Part shown: positions 1 to 7,584 of the stretch, piece by piece | Layout of the letters: each line of letters opens with the position of its first letter | Position numbering within the stretch: position 1 is the stretch's first letter | Assembly (NCBI GenBank): GCA_049578545.1 | Contig: JBAUMF010000033.1 | Location: 1-31,695, forward strand | Length of the DNA: 31,695 nt | From: DASQBT01 sp049578545 | GTDB taxonomy: Bacteria; Pseudomonadota; Gammaproteobacteria; Burkholderiales; Thiobacillaceae | Direction: 5' to 3' | Made by a program: the position numbers and the translations under genes | The notes under the pieces: model-generated | What the model saw: only the letters and a program-made list of their open reading frames with translations | Database searches by the model: none | Told to the model about the DNA's origin: nothing

Positions 1-54
1 CCGGTAGCGTGTCCATATCGCTTCCAGATAAGCGCGCCGCTCTTGTTTGCCCAT
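1..54 (-). CDS. Transposase N-terminus (partial, runs off left edge)
   Basis: Only the first 18 codons are present, starting at an ATG (54-52) and reading MGKQERRAYLEAIWTRYR. This basic start, with a Y-L-x-A-I-x-x-R-Y-R pattern, resembles the N-terminus of DDE transposases/integrase-core proteins of several insertion sequences; the likeness is from memory, not a search. Upstream lie two near-identical 25-base repeats, as often seen inside IS ends, and beyond them a host gene is cut off. The catalytic domain lies outside the window, so the IS family cannot be assigned. Confidence 0.5.
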   Translation of the reverse strand, partial: MGKQERRAYLEAIWTRYR

Positions 55-73
55 GGCAGATTACCTTTGGTAT

Positions 74-144
74 TTCGGTAACCTTTAACTTGAGGCAACG
101 ATTCCCCTGCACGACTATGTTCGGTAACTTTTATCTTGAGGCAA
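74..144. repeat. Two imperfect 25-bp direct repeats in the IS end
   Basis: The units at 74-98 and 120-144 match at 23 of 25 positions (core TTCGGTAAC..TTT, then CTTGAGGCAA). They start 46 bases apart and sit just upstream of the partial transposase. Repeated subterminal motifs of this kind are usual transposase-binding sites. The outer repeat lies next to the point, near 150, where the host gene reading frame stops making sense, so I read it as the terminal unit. Confidence 0.6.
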
Positions 145-217
145 TTCGACTGTCCGGCAAATGGTCAAAGTTCTTGAGCGCATCTGGTATGATGCTGGTT
201 GCGGCACTGTCTGACAT
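131..217 (-). pseudogene. AlpA-like regulator/excisionase, truncated by IS insertion
   Basis: A good ribosome binding site (AAGGAG, 223-229 region) precedes an ATG at 217-215. The frame reads 28 residues, beginning MSDSAATSIIPDALKNFDHL and continuing PDS before the IS-derived tail RIASR and a TAA. The stretch DALKNFDHLPDS is typical of the start of short helix-turn-helix proteins of the AlpA/phage regulator type found next to P4-type integrases in betaproteobacteria; those normally continue into the helix-turn-helix with about 70 residues in total. Here the frame enters the 25-bp IS repeat at about 150 and stops. The protein would have no DNA-binding domain. Family assignment rests on this short N-terminus only. 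Confidence 0.5.
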
Positions 218-264
218 CTGAAGCTCCTTTGTGAAGAAGCTTCGCACTTTATTCCCGAGCGTGA

Positions 265-307
265 GTGGGCAGTCAACGTGGGCAGGTGGGCAATTGCACT
301 GCCCACC
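265..307. promoter_or_regulatory. Cluster of GTGGGCA heptamers upstream of the broken regulator
   Basis: GTGGGCA occurs at 265-271, 278-284 and 286-292, and its reverse complement TGCCCAC at 300-306. The last two form an 8-bp perfect hairpin (GGTGGGCA at 285-292, TGCCCACC at 300-307, 7-base loop). The cluster fills the gap between the stop of the 311-919 gene and the AlpA-like start at 217. It could be an operator or excisionase-type binding array, or a terminator without a T-run. Confidence 0.45.
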
Positions 308-310
308 CCC

Positions 311-919
311 TTACGGTTTAGATGAATATTTCTCGGAGTTGGCTAACCGAAAGTGCTCTGCCTTCAGCCCAAATTTCCATGCGTGGTCAAACGCATCAGA
401 GGTAAAGATTCTCGGACGGGTCAGGCAGGCTTTCCTTATTGTCGCCTTACCCCCATCTGGAATTTCCATCGGGTCAAATTCCAGCGCGGCGATCACGGCC
501 AGGATGATTTCAATCTGCTGCTCACGTCGCGCAGGCACCGAGCCAGATTCAGTGCCCTCCGATGAATACGTTGTCGATCTACGGGCGAACTGTTCGTTAC
601 CCGTCAACCCTGCCAGCGTTGTCAAATGCTGGTCCAGTTCATCATGGAGCAGCGTCAGCATCGGAGCGCCGTCCACCAGTATCTTTGCTTCCCCGGTCTC
701 TATCATAGCTTCGATGCAGCCTATCTGATACAGCACGTTTGCCGCCGCTAACTCTTTAGCCGTTGCGAATCGCGCTTCACCGTCCTTAGTAACAACGAGG
801 GCCGTCCCGAGCATCAGGTCCGCCACTTCAGGATTTGTCAGGTAGTCAGCCCTAAACCTGTCTATCCAGCGACCCAAGTGCTCGTATGCGAACGCTCGCT
901 CCAGCGCAAATTTGTCCAA
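311..919 (-). CDS. Unassigned 202-residue cargo protein
   Basis: I do not recognise this protein. The start is TTG (919-917), supported by AAGGA at 928-932 with an 8-base spacer. The product looks soluble: there is no signal peptide or membrane segment, the N-terminal half is mostly helical in character, and there is an acidic, alanine-rich middle (around EIILAVIAALEFDPMEIPDG). It contains a single cysteine in the motif YQIGCIEAMIE (about residue 68) and another near RKACLTRPR. It lies between the integrase-side genes and the AlpA-like remnant, all on the same strand, so it is probably cargo of the integrated element. No catalytic motif is visible. Confidence 0.6.
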   Translation of the reverse strand: MDKFALERAFAYEHLGRWIDRFRADYLTNPEVADLMLGTALVVTKDGEARFATAKELAAANVLYQIGCIEAMIETGEAKILVDGAPMLTLLHDELDQHLTTLAGLTGNEQFARRSTTYSSEGTESGSVPARREQQIEIILAVIAALEFDPMEIPDGGKATIRKACLTRPRIFTSDAFDHAWKFGLKAEHFRLANSEKYSSKP

Positions 920-1044
920 TGAACTGTTCCTTACGTGCGGTTAGCCTCAGCAGCAATTGAGGTACGTTAGCCTGACATTCTGTGGAACCACTCGACGGCC
1001 TGCCGTCGCGTAACCCGATGGTAAGTCATAAGATCATCTGAATT

Positions 1045-1449
1045 TCAAGGGTCGGTAGGAGCGGGTCCGGGTGCGGGTGCCGCACCCTCAGCCGCACCGG
1101 GGTATTTTTCTTCGAGTCGCGCCATTTCTGTGGCGCTCTCATCAACATTTCCCCTAACCAAGGCGCACTCAACGTATTCTGTGACATATCCACCCATGAG
1201 GTTTTTAGCCTTGACCTTCACTCTTAGGAGAACACGTTCATTTTCAATCTTCCGCGTCGAAACATAGCTACTATCCACGTAGGCCGAGTCTGGGTCATTG
1301 AAGTCTTTCTTATGATAATTGAAGCACTGACGCTCACTGCTGGCAAAGGTTAAGAGGCCAATCGCCCGGTCTCTTACGTTGGCGGGTGCCAGTAACCAAA
1401 ATAACAGCCCCGAAACGGCTAGGACACCAGCGATACTTGCGATCTTCAT
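1045..1449 (-). CDS. Unassigned membrane-anchored or exported protein, 134 residues
   Basis: I chose the ATG at 1449-1447 over upstream starts because a strong ribosome binding site (GGAGGGGGAG) directly precedes it and the N-terminus MKIASIAGVLAVSGLLFWLL is a clear signal peptide or membrane anchor. The body has two cysteines, one in SERQCFNYHKKDFNDPDSAY and one in EYVECALV, with a beta-rich region between them (RVLLRVKVKAKNLMGGYVTEYV). The tail is rich in Ala-Pro. The pattern Cys, KKD..DPxSAY, then GGYV..Y..C is one I associate with small exported proteins of unknown function. The longer frame reaching 1629 would overlap the integrase end and has no ribosome binding site. Confidence 0.6.
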   Translation of the reverse strand: MKIASIAGVLAVSGLLFWLLAPANVRDRAIGLLTFASSERQCFNYHKKDFNDPDSAYVDSSYVSTRKIENERVLLRVKVKAKNLMGGYVTEYVECALVRGNVDESATEMARLEEKYPGAAEGAAPAPGPAPTDP

Positions 1450-1565
1450 TCTCCCCCTCCATTCATAATTATTTGTCTGCTTAGCAGAAGACCCGTTCGA
1501 ACACTCCCCCACACTTGCCGACGGAGCAGGTCCGCGCCTTCGATGGCGCGGATGAGCAAAGCCAT

Positions 1566-2774
1566 TTACGCCTTTCTGAAGTTCACTATCTTTCCACCGG
1601 CGGCCAGCCCGTCCAGATAGTCCGCCCACGCTTGCATCATTTCTCTGCGTTTGGGCAAGTGCTCGGCGTAATTATAGGCTGCGCTCACCGCGTTGCGCTC
1701 GGCGTGGGCTAGTTGGCGCTCAATGGCGTCATGCGGCCAGCCTTGCTCGTGCAGCAGGGTGCTTGCCATGCTTCTAAACCCGTGGCCGGTCATTTCGTGT
1801 TTTTCAAATCCCATGCGCCGCAAGGCTGCGTTCACCGTGTTCTCGCTCATGGGCCGGTTGGCAGTTCTCACGCCGGGGAACACATAGCGCCCGCTGCCCG
1901 TCAGCGGGTGAATGGCTCGCAATATCTCCGCCGCCTGACGGGATAGCGGCACGATATGCTTGTCGCCCATCTTCATCTTGACGGCGGGGATTTGCCATTC
2001 TGCAGCGTCCAGGTCTATCTCTGACCATTCCGCGTGACGCAGTTCACCGGGGCGCACAAACACCAGCGGGGCGAGTTGCAAGGCGCACTTGGTGACGAAC
2101 GTGCCGCTGAAGTCGTGAATGGCGCGTAGCAATGCGCCGATCTGCTTGGGCTCGGTGACGCTTGCATGATGTTTGGCTTTGACGGGTGGCAATGCCCCTT
2201 TCAGATCGCCGCTGGGGTCGCGGTCTGCGCGGCCCGTTGCCACCGCATAGCGGAACACCTGGCCGGAATACTCCCTGATGCGGTGGGCCAATTCCAGCGC
2301 CCCCCGGCTTTCCACCCTGCGCACGGTCGCCAACAGGTCTGGAGCGCCGATGTCCTTGATAGGCCGGTTGCCCAACCACGGGAATAAGTCATTTTCCAGA
2401 TAGCGCATGACTTTTTTCGCGGTTGCGGGTGCCCACCCCGGCAGCTTCTTTGCAAACCATTCACGGGCGACGGCTTCAAAGGTATTCTCAGCGGCTTGCT
2501 GCCTTACCTGCTTGTTCACGGCCTTGACCAGCGACGGGTCGGTCTCGTTCGCCAGCAGCTTGCGGGCATCATCGCGGCGTTGCCGCGCATCAGCCAGCGT
2601 GATGGTCGGGTAAACCCCCAGCGCGAGGGTCTTCTGCTTGCCCCCGAATCGGTAATTCATCCGCCAGTATTTGCCCGTGGCATTCACCAGCAGGTACAGC
2701 CCCATTGTGTCTGCCAGCTTGTAGGGCTTCTCGGCAGGCTTGGCATTGCGAATTGCGGTGTCGGTCAGCGGCAT
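1566..2774 (-). CDS. P4-type tyrosine recombinase (integrase)
   Basis: This 402-residue site-specific recombinase has the usual length of the P4/DUF4102 integrases. An N-terminal arm-binding domain (about residues 1-85, MPLTDTAIRNAKPAEKPYKL...) is followed by the core-binding region and the catalytic domain. Visible catalytic residues are Arg241 in FVRPGELRHAEW, His331 and Arg334 in GHGFRSMAST, His357 in LAHAERN, and the likely nucleophile Tyr367 in AAYNYAEHL. All appear intact. GGAG with an 8-base spacer supports the ATG. The gene starts 162 bases beyond the 3' end of tRNA-Leu and points away from it, the normal arrangement for an element integrated at a tRNA 3' end. Repeated GGTAT motifs overlap its start. 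Confidence 0.95.
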   Translation of the reverse strand: MPLTDTAIRNAKPAEKPYKLADTMGLYLLVNATGKYWRMNYRFGGKQKTLALGVYPTITLADARQRRDDARKLLANETDPSLVKAVNKQVRQQAAENTFEAVAREWFAKKLPGWAPATAKKVMRYLENDLFPWLGNRPIKDIGAPDLLATVRRVESRGALELAHRIREYSGQVFRYAVATGRADRDPSGDLKGALPPVKAKHHASVTEPKQIGALLRAIHDFSGTFVTKCALQLAPLVFVRPGELRHAEWSEIDLDAAEWQIPAVKMKMGDKHIVPLSRQAAEILRAIHPLTGSGRYVFPGVRTANRPMSENTVNAALRRMGFEKHEMTGHGFRSMASTLLHEQGWPHDAIERQLAHAERNAVSAAYNYAEHLPKRREMMQAWADYLDGLAAGGKIVNFRKA

Positions 2775-2840
2775 GATGGTATCTCCATTGTTGGTATGTC
2801 TTATACCATCAAAAATACCAGCACTACTGATGGTATGTCA
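2775..2840. promoter_or_regulatory. Repeated GGTAT motifs at the integrase promoter
   Basis: GATGGTAT occurs at 2775-2782 and 2829-2836, ATACCATC (inverted) at 2803-2810, ATACCA at 2815-2820, and TGGTATGTC twice as a direct repeat (2792-2800, 2831-2839). Five copies of one short motif in 66 bases, touching the integrase start codon, suggest integrase arm sites or an operator for autoregulation. No promoter elements could be assigned with confidence. Confidence 0.5.
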
Positions 2841-2936
2841 AGCTATGCCGTGAGACGGGGTGAAACAATGTTTCTGCCTAATATCCCGTATTTACACCTG
2901 TTTTGAGGTGATATGAGGGGTGCTGATCTTCAAATT

Positions 2937-3023
2937 TGGTGCCGGGAGGGGGACTCGAACCCCCACAGTGTTACCACCGGCGGATTTTGAGTCCGCTGCG
3001 TCTACCGATTCCGCCATCCCGGC
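2937..3023 (-). tRNA. leuX: tRNA-Leu(CAA), leuX type, CCA encoded
   Basis: This 87-base class II tRNA has the acceptor pair GCCGGGA/TCCCGGC, a T-arm with GGGGG-TTCGAGT-CCCCC, a long variable arm, and an encoded CCA (2937-2939). The anticodon stem GCGGA/TCCGC closes the loop CTCAAAA, giving anticodon CAA at 2989-2987, which reads UUG. The adjacent integrase shows that it serves as an integration target; the gene itself is intact. A hairpin (CGCCCA 3083-3088, TGGGCG 3096-3101) lies upstream of the tRNA 5' end. Confidence 0.95.
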
Positions 3024-3161
3024 TGGAGATGGTCACTACAACTGGATGACAAAGCCGATTGGTTTCTGGTTTTGTCTGCCGCCGCCCAGCAAGGTTGGGC
3101 GACAAGGCGCGGATTATCCCCTATCTGTCCTTCCTAGGGCAAGACGGGTACAAGTGGCCCT

Positions 3162-3167
3162 TATAAT
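3162..3167 (+). promoter_or_regulatory. Candidate -10 box for queA
   Basis: A perfect TATAAT lies 20 bases before the queA ATG. I see no good -35 at the usual distance. A start site about 7 bases downstream would give a very short leader. Confidence 0.4.
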
Positions 3168-3187
3168 GCTCACTTTTTGATCGGCTC

Positions 3188-4234
3188 ATGCAGTTATCTG
3201 ATTTCGACTATGACCTGCCGCAAGACCTGATTGCCCAGTTTCCCTCTGCCACTCGGCGCGAAAGTCGCCTGCTGCATCTGGAAGGAACCAGCGGCAAGCT
3301 TGAAGACCGGCAGTTCCGGGACCTATCTGACCTGGTCAAGTCCGGTGACGTACTGGTATTCAACGATACCCGTGTGATCAAGGCCCGGCTGTTCGGCCAG
3401 AAGCCGGGCGGAGGAAAAGTTGAGGCACTGATAGAACGGGTGATGGGGGACCATGAGGCGCTGGCATTTATTCGTGCAAGCCATTGCCCCAAGCCGGATT
3501 CAATCGTCATCTTGGGTGGAACCGAAGCCAAAGTGCTATCGCGCCAGGACGATTTGTATCGTCTGCGCTTTTCAGGGACAGAATCCGTGCTGGATTTGCT
3601 GGAGCGTGCAGGCCGCTTGCCACTGCCGCCGTACATCAATCGCCCTGCCGAGCAGTCGGACGAAGCACGCTACCAGACCATTTATGCGCGCGAACCAGGC
3701 GCCGTTGCCGCGCCCACTGCGGGCCTGCATTTTGACGAGGCCATGCTGGCCCAACTGGACGAAATAGGGGTCCGGCGTGTGCATCTGACCCTGCATGTTG
3801 GCGCCGGGACCTTTCACCCGGTACGGGTGGAGAATATCGCTGAACATCACATGCACGCTGAACGCTATACCATCCCCGAAGGCACCGTCAAGGCAATTGC
3901 CGAGGCAAGAAAACAGGGTGGACGGATCATGGCCATTGGCACCACATCCCTGCGGGCGCTTGAGTCCGCAGCCCGCTCTGGTGAAATTGAAGCCGGTGAG
4001 GGTGAAACCAATCTGTTTATTGCTCCCGGCTATCGTTTTCAGGTGGCGGACCGATTGCTGACCAATTTCCACTTGCCCAAATCCACTTTGCTTATGCTGG
4101 TTTCTGCCTTTGCCGGCATGGAAAACATGCGTCGGGCCTATCAGCACGCAATTTCCCACACTTACCGTTTTTTCAGTTATGGAGATGCGATGCTGATTGA
4201 AAGGTCGTACGAAGACTGGCCTCATGCGGTTTGA
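3188..4234 (+). CDS. queA: S-adenosylmethionine:tRNA ribosyltransferase-isomerase
   Basis: QueA transfers and isomerises the ribosyl part of S-adenosylmethionine onto preQ1 in tRNA, forming epoxyqueuosine; this is the step after Tgt in queuosine synthesis in the cytoplasm. The 348-residue length is normal for the family. The N-terminus MQLSDFDYDLPQDLIAQFPS and blocks such as VFNDTRVIKARL, REPGAVAAPTAGLHF, VGAGTFHPV and LLTNFHLPKSTL are family hallmarks. The 3' end overlaps tgt by 11 bases, so the two are probably co-translated. It is divergent from tRNA-Leu. Confidence 0.97.
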   Translation: MQLSDFDYDLPQDLIAQFPSATRRESRLLHLEGTSGKLEDRQFRDLSDLVKSGDVLVFNDTRVIKARLFGQKPGGGKVEALIERVMGDHEALAFIRASHCPKPDSIVILGGTEAKVLSRQDDLYRLRFSGTESVLDLLERAGRLPLPPYINRPAEQSDEARYQTIYAREPGAVAAPTAGLHFDEAMLAQLDEIGVRRVHLTLHVGAGTFHPVRVENIAEHHMHAERYTIPEGTVKAIAEARKQGGRIMAIGTTSLRALESAARSGEIEAGEGETNLFIAPGYRFQVADRLLTNFHLPKSTLLMLVSAFAGMENMRRAYQHAISHTYRFFSYGDAMLIERSYEDWPHAV

Positions 4235-5327
4235 ACTGCTTGCAACTGACGGTGCAGCTCGCAGGGGCCGTTTGCATCTGGCACACGGTACAGTGGAAAC
4301 ACCGGCCTTCATGCCGGTCGGTACCTATGGAACGGTCAAGGCCATGTCGCCGTGCGAACTGAAAAAGATTGGCACGCAAATTCTGCTGGGGAATACGTTT
4401 CACCTCTGGCTCCGTCCAGGGCTTGAAGTGATCGAAACCTTCGGCGGCCTGCATCGATTCATGGGCTGGAACGGCCCCGTTCTCACCGATTCGGGTGGAT
4501 TCCAGGTATTCAGCCTGGGCGCCTTGCGCAAGATCACCGAAGACGGAGTGCGATTTGCATCACCCATTAACGGCGACAAGATGTTTCTCACCCCAGAGGA
4601 ATCAATGCGTATCCAGCGCGTGCTGAACAGCGACATTGTGATGATTTTTGATGAATGCACGCCTTATCCCGCGGAGCGCAAACAGGCCGCAGATTCGATG
4701 CAATTGTCCTTGCGCTGGGCCCAGCGTTCGAAAAAAGCACATGAAGGCAACCGCAATGCGCTTTATGGCATTGTGCAGGGTGGCATGTACGAAGATTTGC
4801 GCGATCAGTCGCTGAAAGCACTCGATGAAGTCGGCTTTGATGGCTTTGCTATTGGAGGGCTGTCGGTAGGCGAACCAAAGGATGACATGCGCCGCATCCT
4901 GCTCCACACGGCTCCTCAGCTGCCAAGCGACAAACCCCGTTACCTGATGGGAGTGGGAACGCCGGAGGATATTGTGGAAGCGGTAGCGAGTGGCATTGAC
5001 CAGTTCGATTGCGTCTTGCCCACCCGAAATGCCCGTCATGGCACCGTTTTTTCCAGGTTTGGCGATCTGCGCATCAGGAACGCCCGCTTTCGGAGTGACA
5101 CAGACCCGCTGGAAGAAGGTTGCACCTGTTATGCCTGCCGCGAATTTTCTCGCGCTTACGTGCATCATCTTATTCGCTGCGGCGAAATTCTCGGTGCCCG
5201 GCTCTCCACCTTGCATAACCTGCATTACTATCAGCGCCTGATGGCAGAACTGCGTGAAGCCATTGAAACAGGCCAGTTTTCCGACTGGAAGGTTGGCTTT
5301 CATGAAGCGCGCGCCCGCGGATGCTAA
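4224..5327 (+). CDS. tgt: tRNA-guanine transglycosylase
   Basis: Tgt exchanges guanine 34 for preQ1 in tRNAs with a GUN anticodon. The ATG at 4224 gives MRFELLATDGAARRGRL, matching the family start; an in-frame TTG further up only adds residues inside queA. The 367-residue protein shows Asp89 in TDSGGFQVFSLG, the nucleophile Asp262 in FDCVLPTRNARHG, and the zinc ligands Cys300, Cys302, Cys305 and His331. It overlaps queA by 11 bases with a weak ribosome binding site, pointing to translational coupling. yajC begins 28 bases further on, as in many proteobacterial queA-tgt-yajC-secD-secF operons. Confidence 0.97.
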   Translation: MRFELLATDGAARRGRLHLAHGTVETPAFMPVGTYGTVKAMSPCELKKIGTQILLGNTFHLWLRPGLEVIETFGGLHRFMGWNGPVLTDSGGFQVFSLGALRKITEDGVRFASPINGDKMFLTPEESMRIQRVLNSDIVMIFDECTPYPAERKQAADSMQLSLRWAQRSKKAHEGNRNALYGIVQGGMYEDLRDQSLKALDEVGFDGFAIGGLSVGEPKDDMRRILLHTAPQLPSDKPRYLMGVGTPEDIVEAVASGIDQFDCVLPTRNARHGTVFSRFGDLRIRNARFRSDTDPLEEGCTCYACREFSRAYVHHLIRCGEILGARLSTLHNLHYYQRLMAELREAIETGQFSDWKVGFHEARARGC

Positions 5328-5355
5328 AATTGGACAAATTTATTTGGAGAACAGC

Positions 5356-5676
5356 ATGATTTCCCTGGCCTTTGCTGCCCCTGCCGGCTCGGCTTCATCC
5401 GATCCATTGATGAGCATGCTGCCGCTCGTCGTTATTTTTGTCTTGTTTTATTTCATGCTGATCCGTCCCCAGATGAAACGATCCAAGGAACAGAAGAAAA
5501 TGCTGGAGGGTCTGCAAAAGGGCGATGAAGTCATCACCGCCAGTGGCCAGGTCGCAAAGGTCGTGAAGGTGAGCGAGCAATACGTTTCGATCGAAATCGC
5601 CGATGGCGTCGTGACCCATGTGCAAAAATCCGCCGTCACCACCCTCCTCCCCAAAGGGACAATCAAGAGCTTGTAA
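5356..5676 (+). CDS. yajC: Sec translocon accessory subunit YajC
   Basis: YajC is a small inner-membrane partner of SecD and SecF. The ATG at 5356 is preceded by TTGGAGA; a longer frame reaching into tgt has no support. The 106-residue product has one membrane segment (about residues 18-38, MSMLPLVVIFVLFYFMLIRP) followed by the cytoplasmic block RPQMKRSKEQKKMLEGLQKG and GDEVITASG, both typical. The gap to secD (81 bases) holds a loose hairpin (GGGTGA 5690-5695, TCACCC 5709-5714). Confidence 0.95.
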   Translation: MISLAFAAPAGSASSDPLMSMLPLVVIFVLFYFMLIRPQMKRSKEQKKMLEGLQKGDEVITASGQVAKVVKVSEQYVSIEIADGVVTHVQKSAVTTLLPKGTIKSL

Positions 5677-5757
5677 GGAACAGGGTCGCGGGTGAAGTGC
5701 AAATGCGATCACCCATTTATCCAAGCCTCACGCCAAACCTATTACGCATAACCTGAC

Positions 5758-7572
5758 ATGAACCGTTATCCCCTGTGGAAATACATAATGATTGGCGTGA
5801 TCATGCTGATCGCGTTGATCTACACCCTGCCCAACTTCTTTGGCGAAGTACCCGCTGTTCAGATTTCCCCGGTCAATACCACGGAAAAGGTTGATACGGG
5901 CCTGCTGAGTCGCACCGAAACCGCACTTAAAGCTGACAACATTCCTTATGATGGCGTGTTCATGGATGGCAACAGTATCAAGTTGCGTTTCGCCACCCCG
6001 GATGAACAGCTCAAGGCTCGTGACGCCATTCAAAATGCCCTCGGTCAGCAATACACTGTGGCCCTCAACCTTCTATCTGCATCGCCCCAATGGCTGACAT
6101 TCCTGCACGCACTACCGATGTATCTTGGCCTCGACCTGCGCGGCGGAGTATATTTCCTGCTGGAAGTTGATATGCAGGGGGCCCTGGACAAGGGTGCGGT
6201 TCGCATACAGAACGACATCCGCTCCAGCCTGCGCAGCGAAAAGATTCGCTACAGCAGCGTCAGCAAGGAAGGTCAGGCCGTCAAGGTCAGCTTCAATACG
6301 CGCGATGTGCGCGACCAGGCCCAGGGAATCCTGGCTAACGCCTTTCCCGATCTGGTGCTGACCCCGTGGGATGGAGTCGACCAGTTTGGCCTGGATGCAA
6401 CCCTGAAGCCTGCCGCGCAGAAGCGCATTCAGGACTTTGCCGTGCAGCAGAACATTCAAACGCTGCGCAATCGGGTGAATGAACTGGGCGTAGCCGAACC
6501 CGTCATCCAGCAACAGGGGGCAAACCGGGTAGTCGTCCAGTTGCCCGGCGTACAGGACACGGCCAAGGCCAAGGAAATACTGGGCCGCACAGCCACACTG
6601 GAAATCCGCATGGTGGATGAGGAAGGCGACATCAACGCAGCCGCCCGTGGCCAGGTGCCCTATGGCGATGAACTCTACAAGACCCGTGATGGCCTTCCGA
6701 TTCTGGTGAAAAAGGATGTGGTCTTGACCGGCGACTCCATCACCGATGCCTCTCCCGGGTTCGACAACCAAAGCGGCCAGGCTGCAGTGCATGTCAATCT
6801 GGATGGCGCCGGCGCACGCATCTTTAAGGACGTGACCCGCGCCAATGTCGGCAAGCGCATGGCAATCCTGTTGTTTGAAAAAGGCCTGGGCGAAGTGGTC
6901 ACCGCTCCCGTGATCCGTGAAGAAATTGGCGGCGGACGCGTGCAGATCACCGGCATGGTCTCGCCACAGGAAGCCTCGGATGTTGCGCTCTTGCTGCGTG
7001 CCGGCGCATTGGCTGCGCCGATGCAGATCGTGGAAGAACGCACCGTCGGCCCGAGCATGGGTGCAGACAACATCAGGAAAGGCTTCCACTCCAATCTTTG
7101 GGGCTTTGCCATGGTCGCGGTTTTCATGCTGTTCTATTACCGCGTATTCGGCCTCTTTTCGACCATGGGGCTGGCAGTCAATGGTTTCTTCCTGGTAGCC
7201 CTGCTGTCGATGTTACAGGCAACATTGACCCTGCCCGGGCTGGCTGGTATCGCGCTCACGTTGGGCATGGCGATTGATGCCAACGTCCTGATCAACGAAC
7301 GCATCCGGGAAGAACTGCGCAATGGCACCACTCCGCAGGCGGCGATCAATGCGGGCTATGACCGCGCCTTTGGCACCATCCTGGATTCCAACCTCACTAC
7401 GCTGATTGCCGGTATCGCACTGTTCTGGCTCGGATCAGGCCCGGTGCGCGGCTTCGCTGTGGTGTTGTGCCTGGGCATCCTCACTTCCATGTTCAGCGCG
7501 GTGACCGTTTCGCGTGCCATGGTCAACCTGACGTACGGACGCAAGGCTCGCCTTGCCAAGCTCTCCATTTAA
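5758..7572 (+). CDS. secD: Protein translocase subunit SecD
   Basis: SecD with SecF uses the proton gradient to help complete protein export on the periplasmic side. The 604-residue protein starts MNRYPLWKYIMIGVIMLIAL (first membrane helix). It has a large periplasmic part with LGLDLRGGVYFLLEVD near residue 125, and a C-terminal bundle of five membrane helices that includes ALTLGMAIDANVLINERIRE, the conserved RND-type proton-path segment. No ribosome binding site is obvious; the start is set by homology. secF follows after 12 bases. Confidence 0.97.
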   Translation: MNRYPLWKYIMIGVIMLIALIYTLPNFFGEVPAVQISPVNTTEKVDTGLLSRTETALKADNIPYDGVFMDGNSIKLRFATPDEQLKARDAIQNALGQQYTVALNLLSASPQWLTFLHALPMYLGLDLRGGVYFLLEVDMQGALDKGAVRIQNDIRSSLRSEKIRYSSVSKEGQAVKVSFNTRDVRDQAQGILANAFPDLVLTPWDGVDQFGLDATLKPAAQKRIQDFAVQQNIQTLRNRVNELGVAEPVIQQQGANRVVVQLPGVQDTAKAKEILGRTATLEIRMVDEEGDINAAARGQVPYGDELYKTRDGLPILVKKDVVLTGDSITDASPGFDNQSGQAAVHVNLDGAGARIFKDVTRANVGKRMAILLFEKGLGEVVTAPVIREEIGGGRVQITGMVSPQEASDVALLLRAGALAAPMQIVEERTVGPSMGADNIRKGFHSNLWGFAMVAVFMLFYYRVFGLFSTMGLAVNGFFLVALLSMLQATLTLPGLAGIALTLGMAIDANVLINERIREELRNGTTPQAAINAGYDRAFGTILDSNLTTLIAGIALFWLGSGPVRGFAVVLCLGILTSMFSAVTVSRAMVNLTYGRKARLAKLSI

Positions 7573-7584
7573 GAGGCACAGACA

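Noticed and set aside
3572..4312. Long open frame on the minus strand inside queA
   Set aside because: It runs antisense through queA and into tgt, has no ribosome binding site and no recognisable domain, while queA and tgt are certain.
6112..7089. Long open frame on the minus strand inside secD
   Set aside because: Antisense shadow of secD; composition His/Ala-rich with no family likeness.
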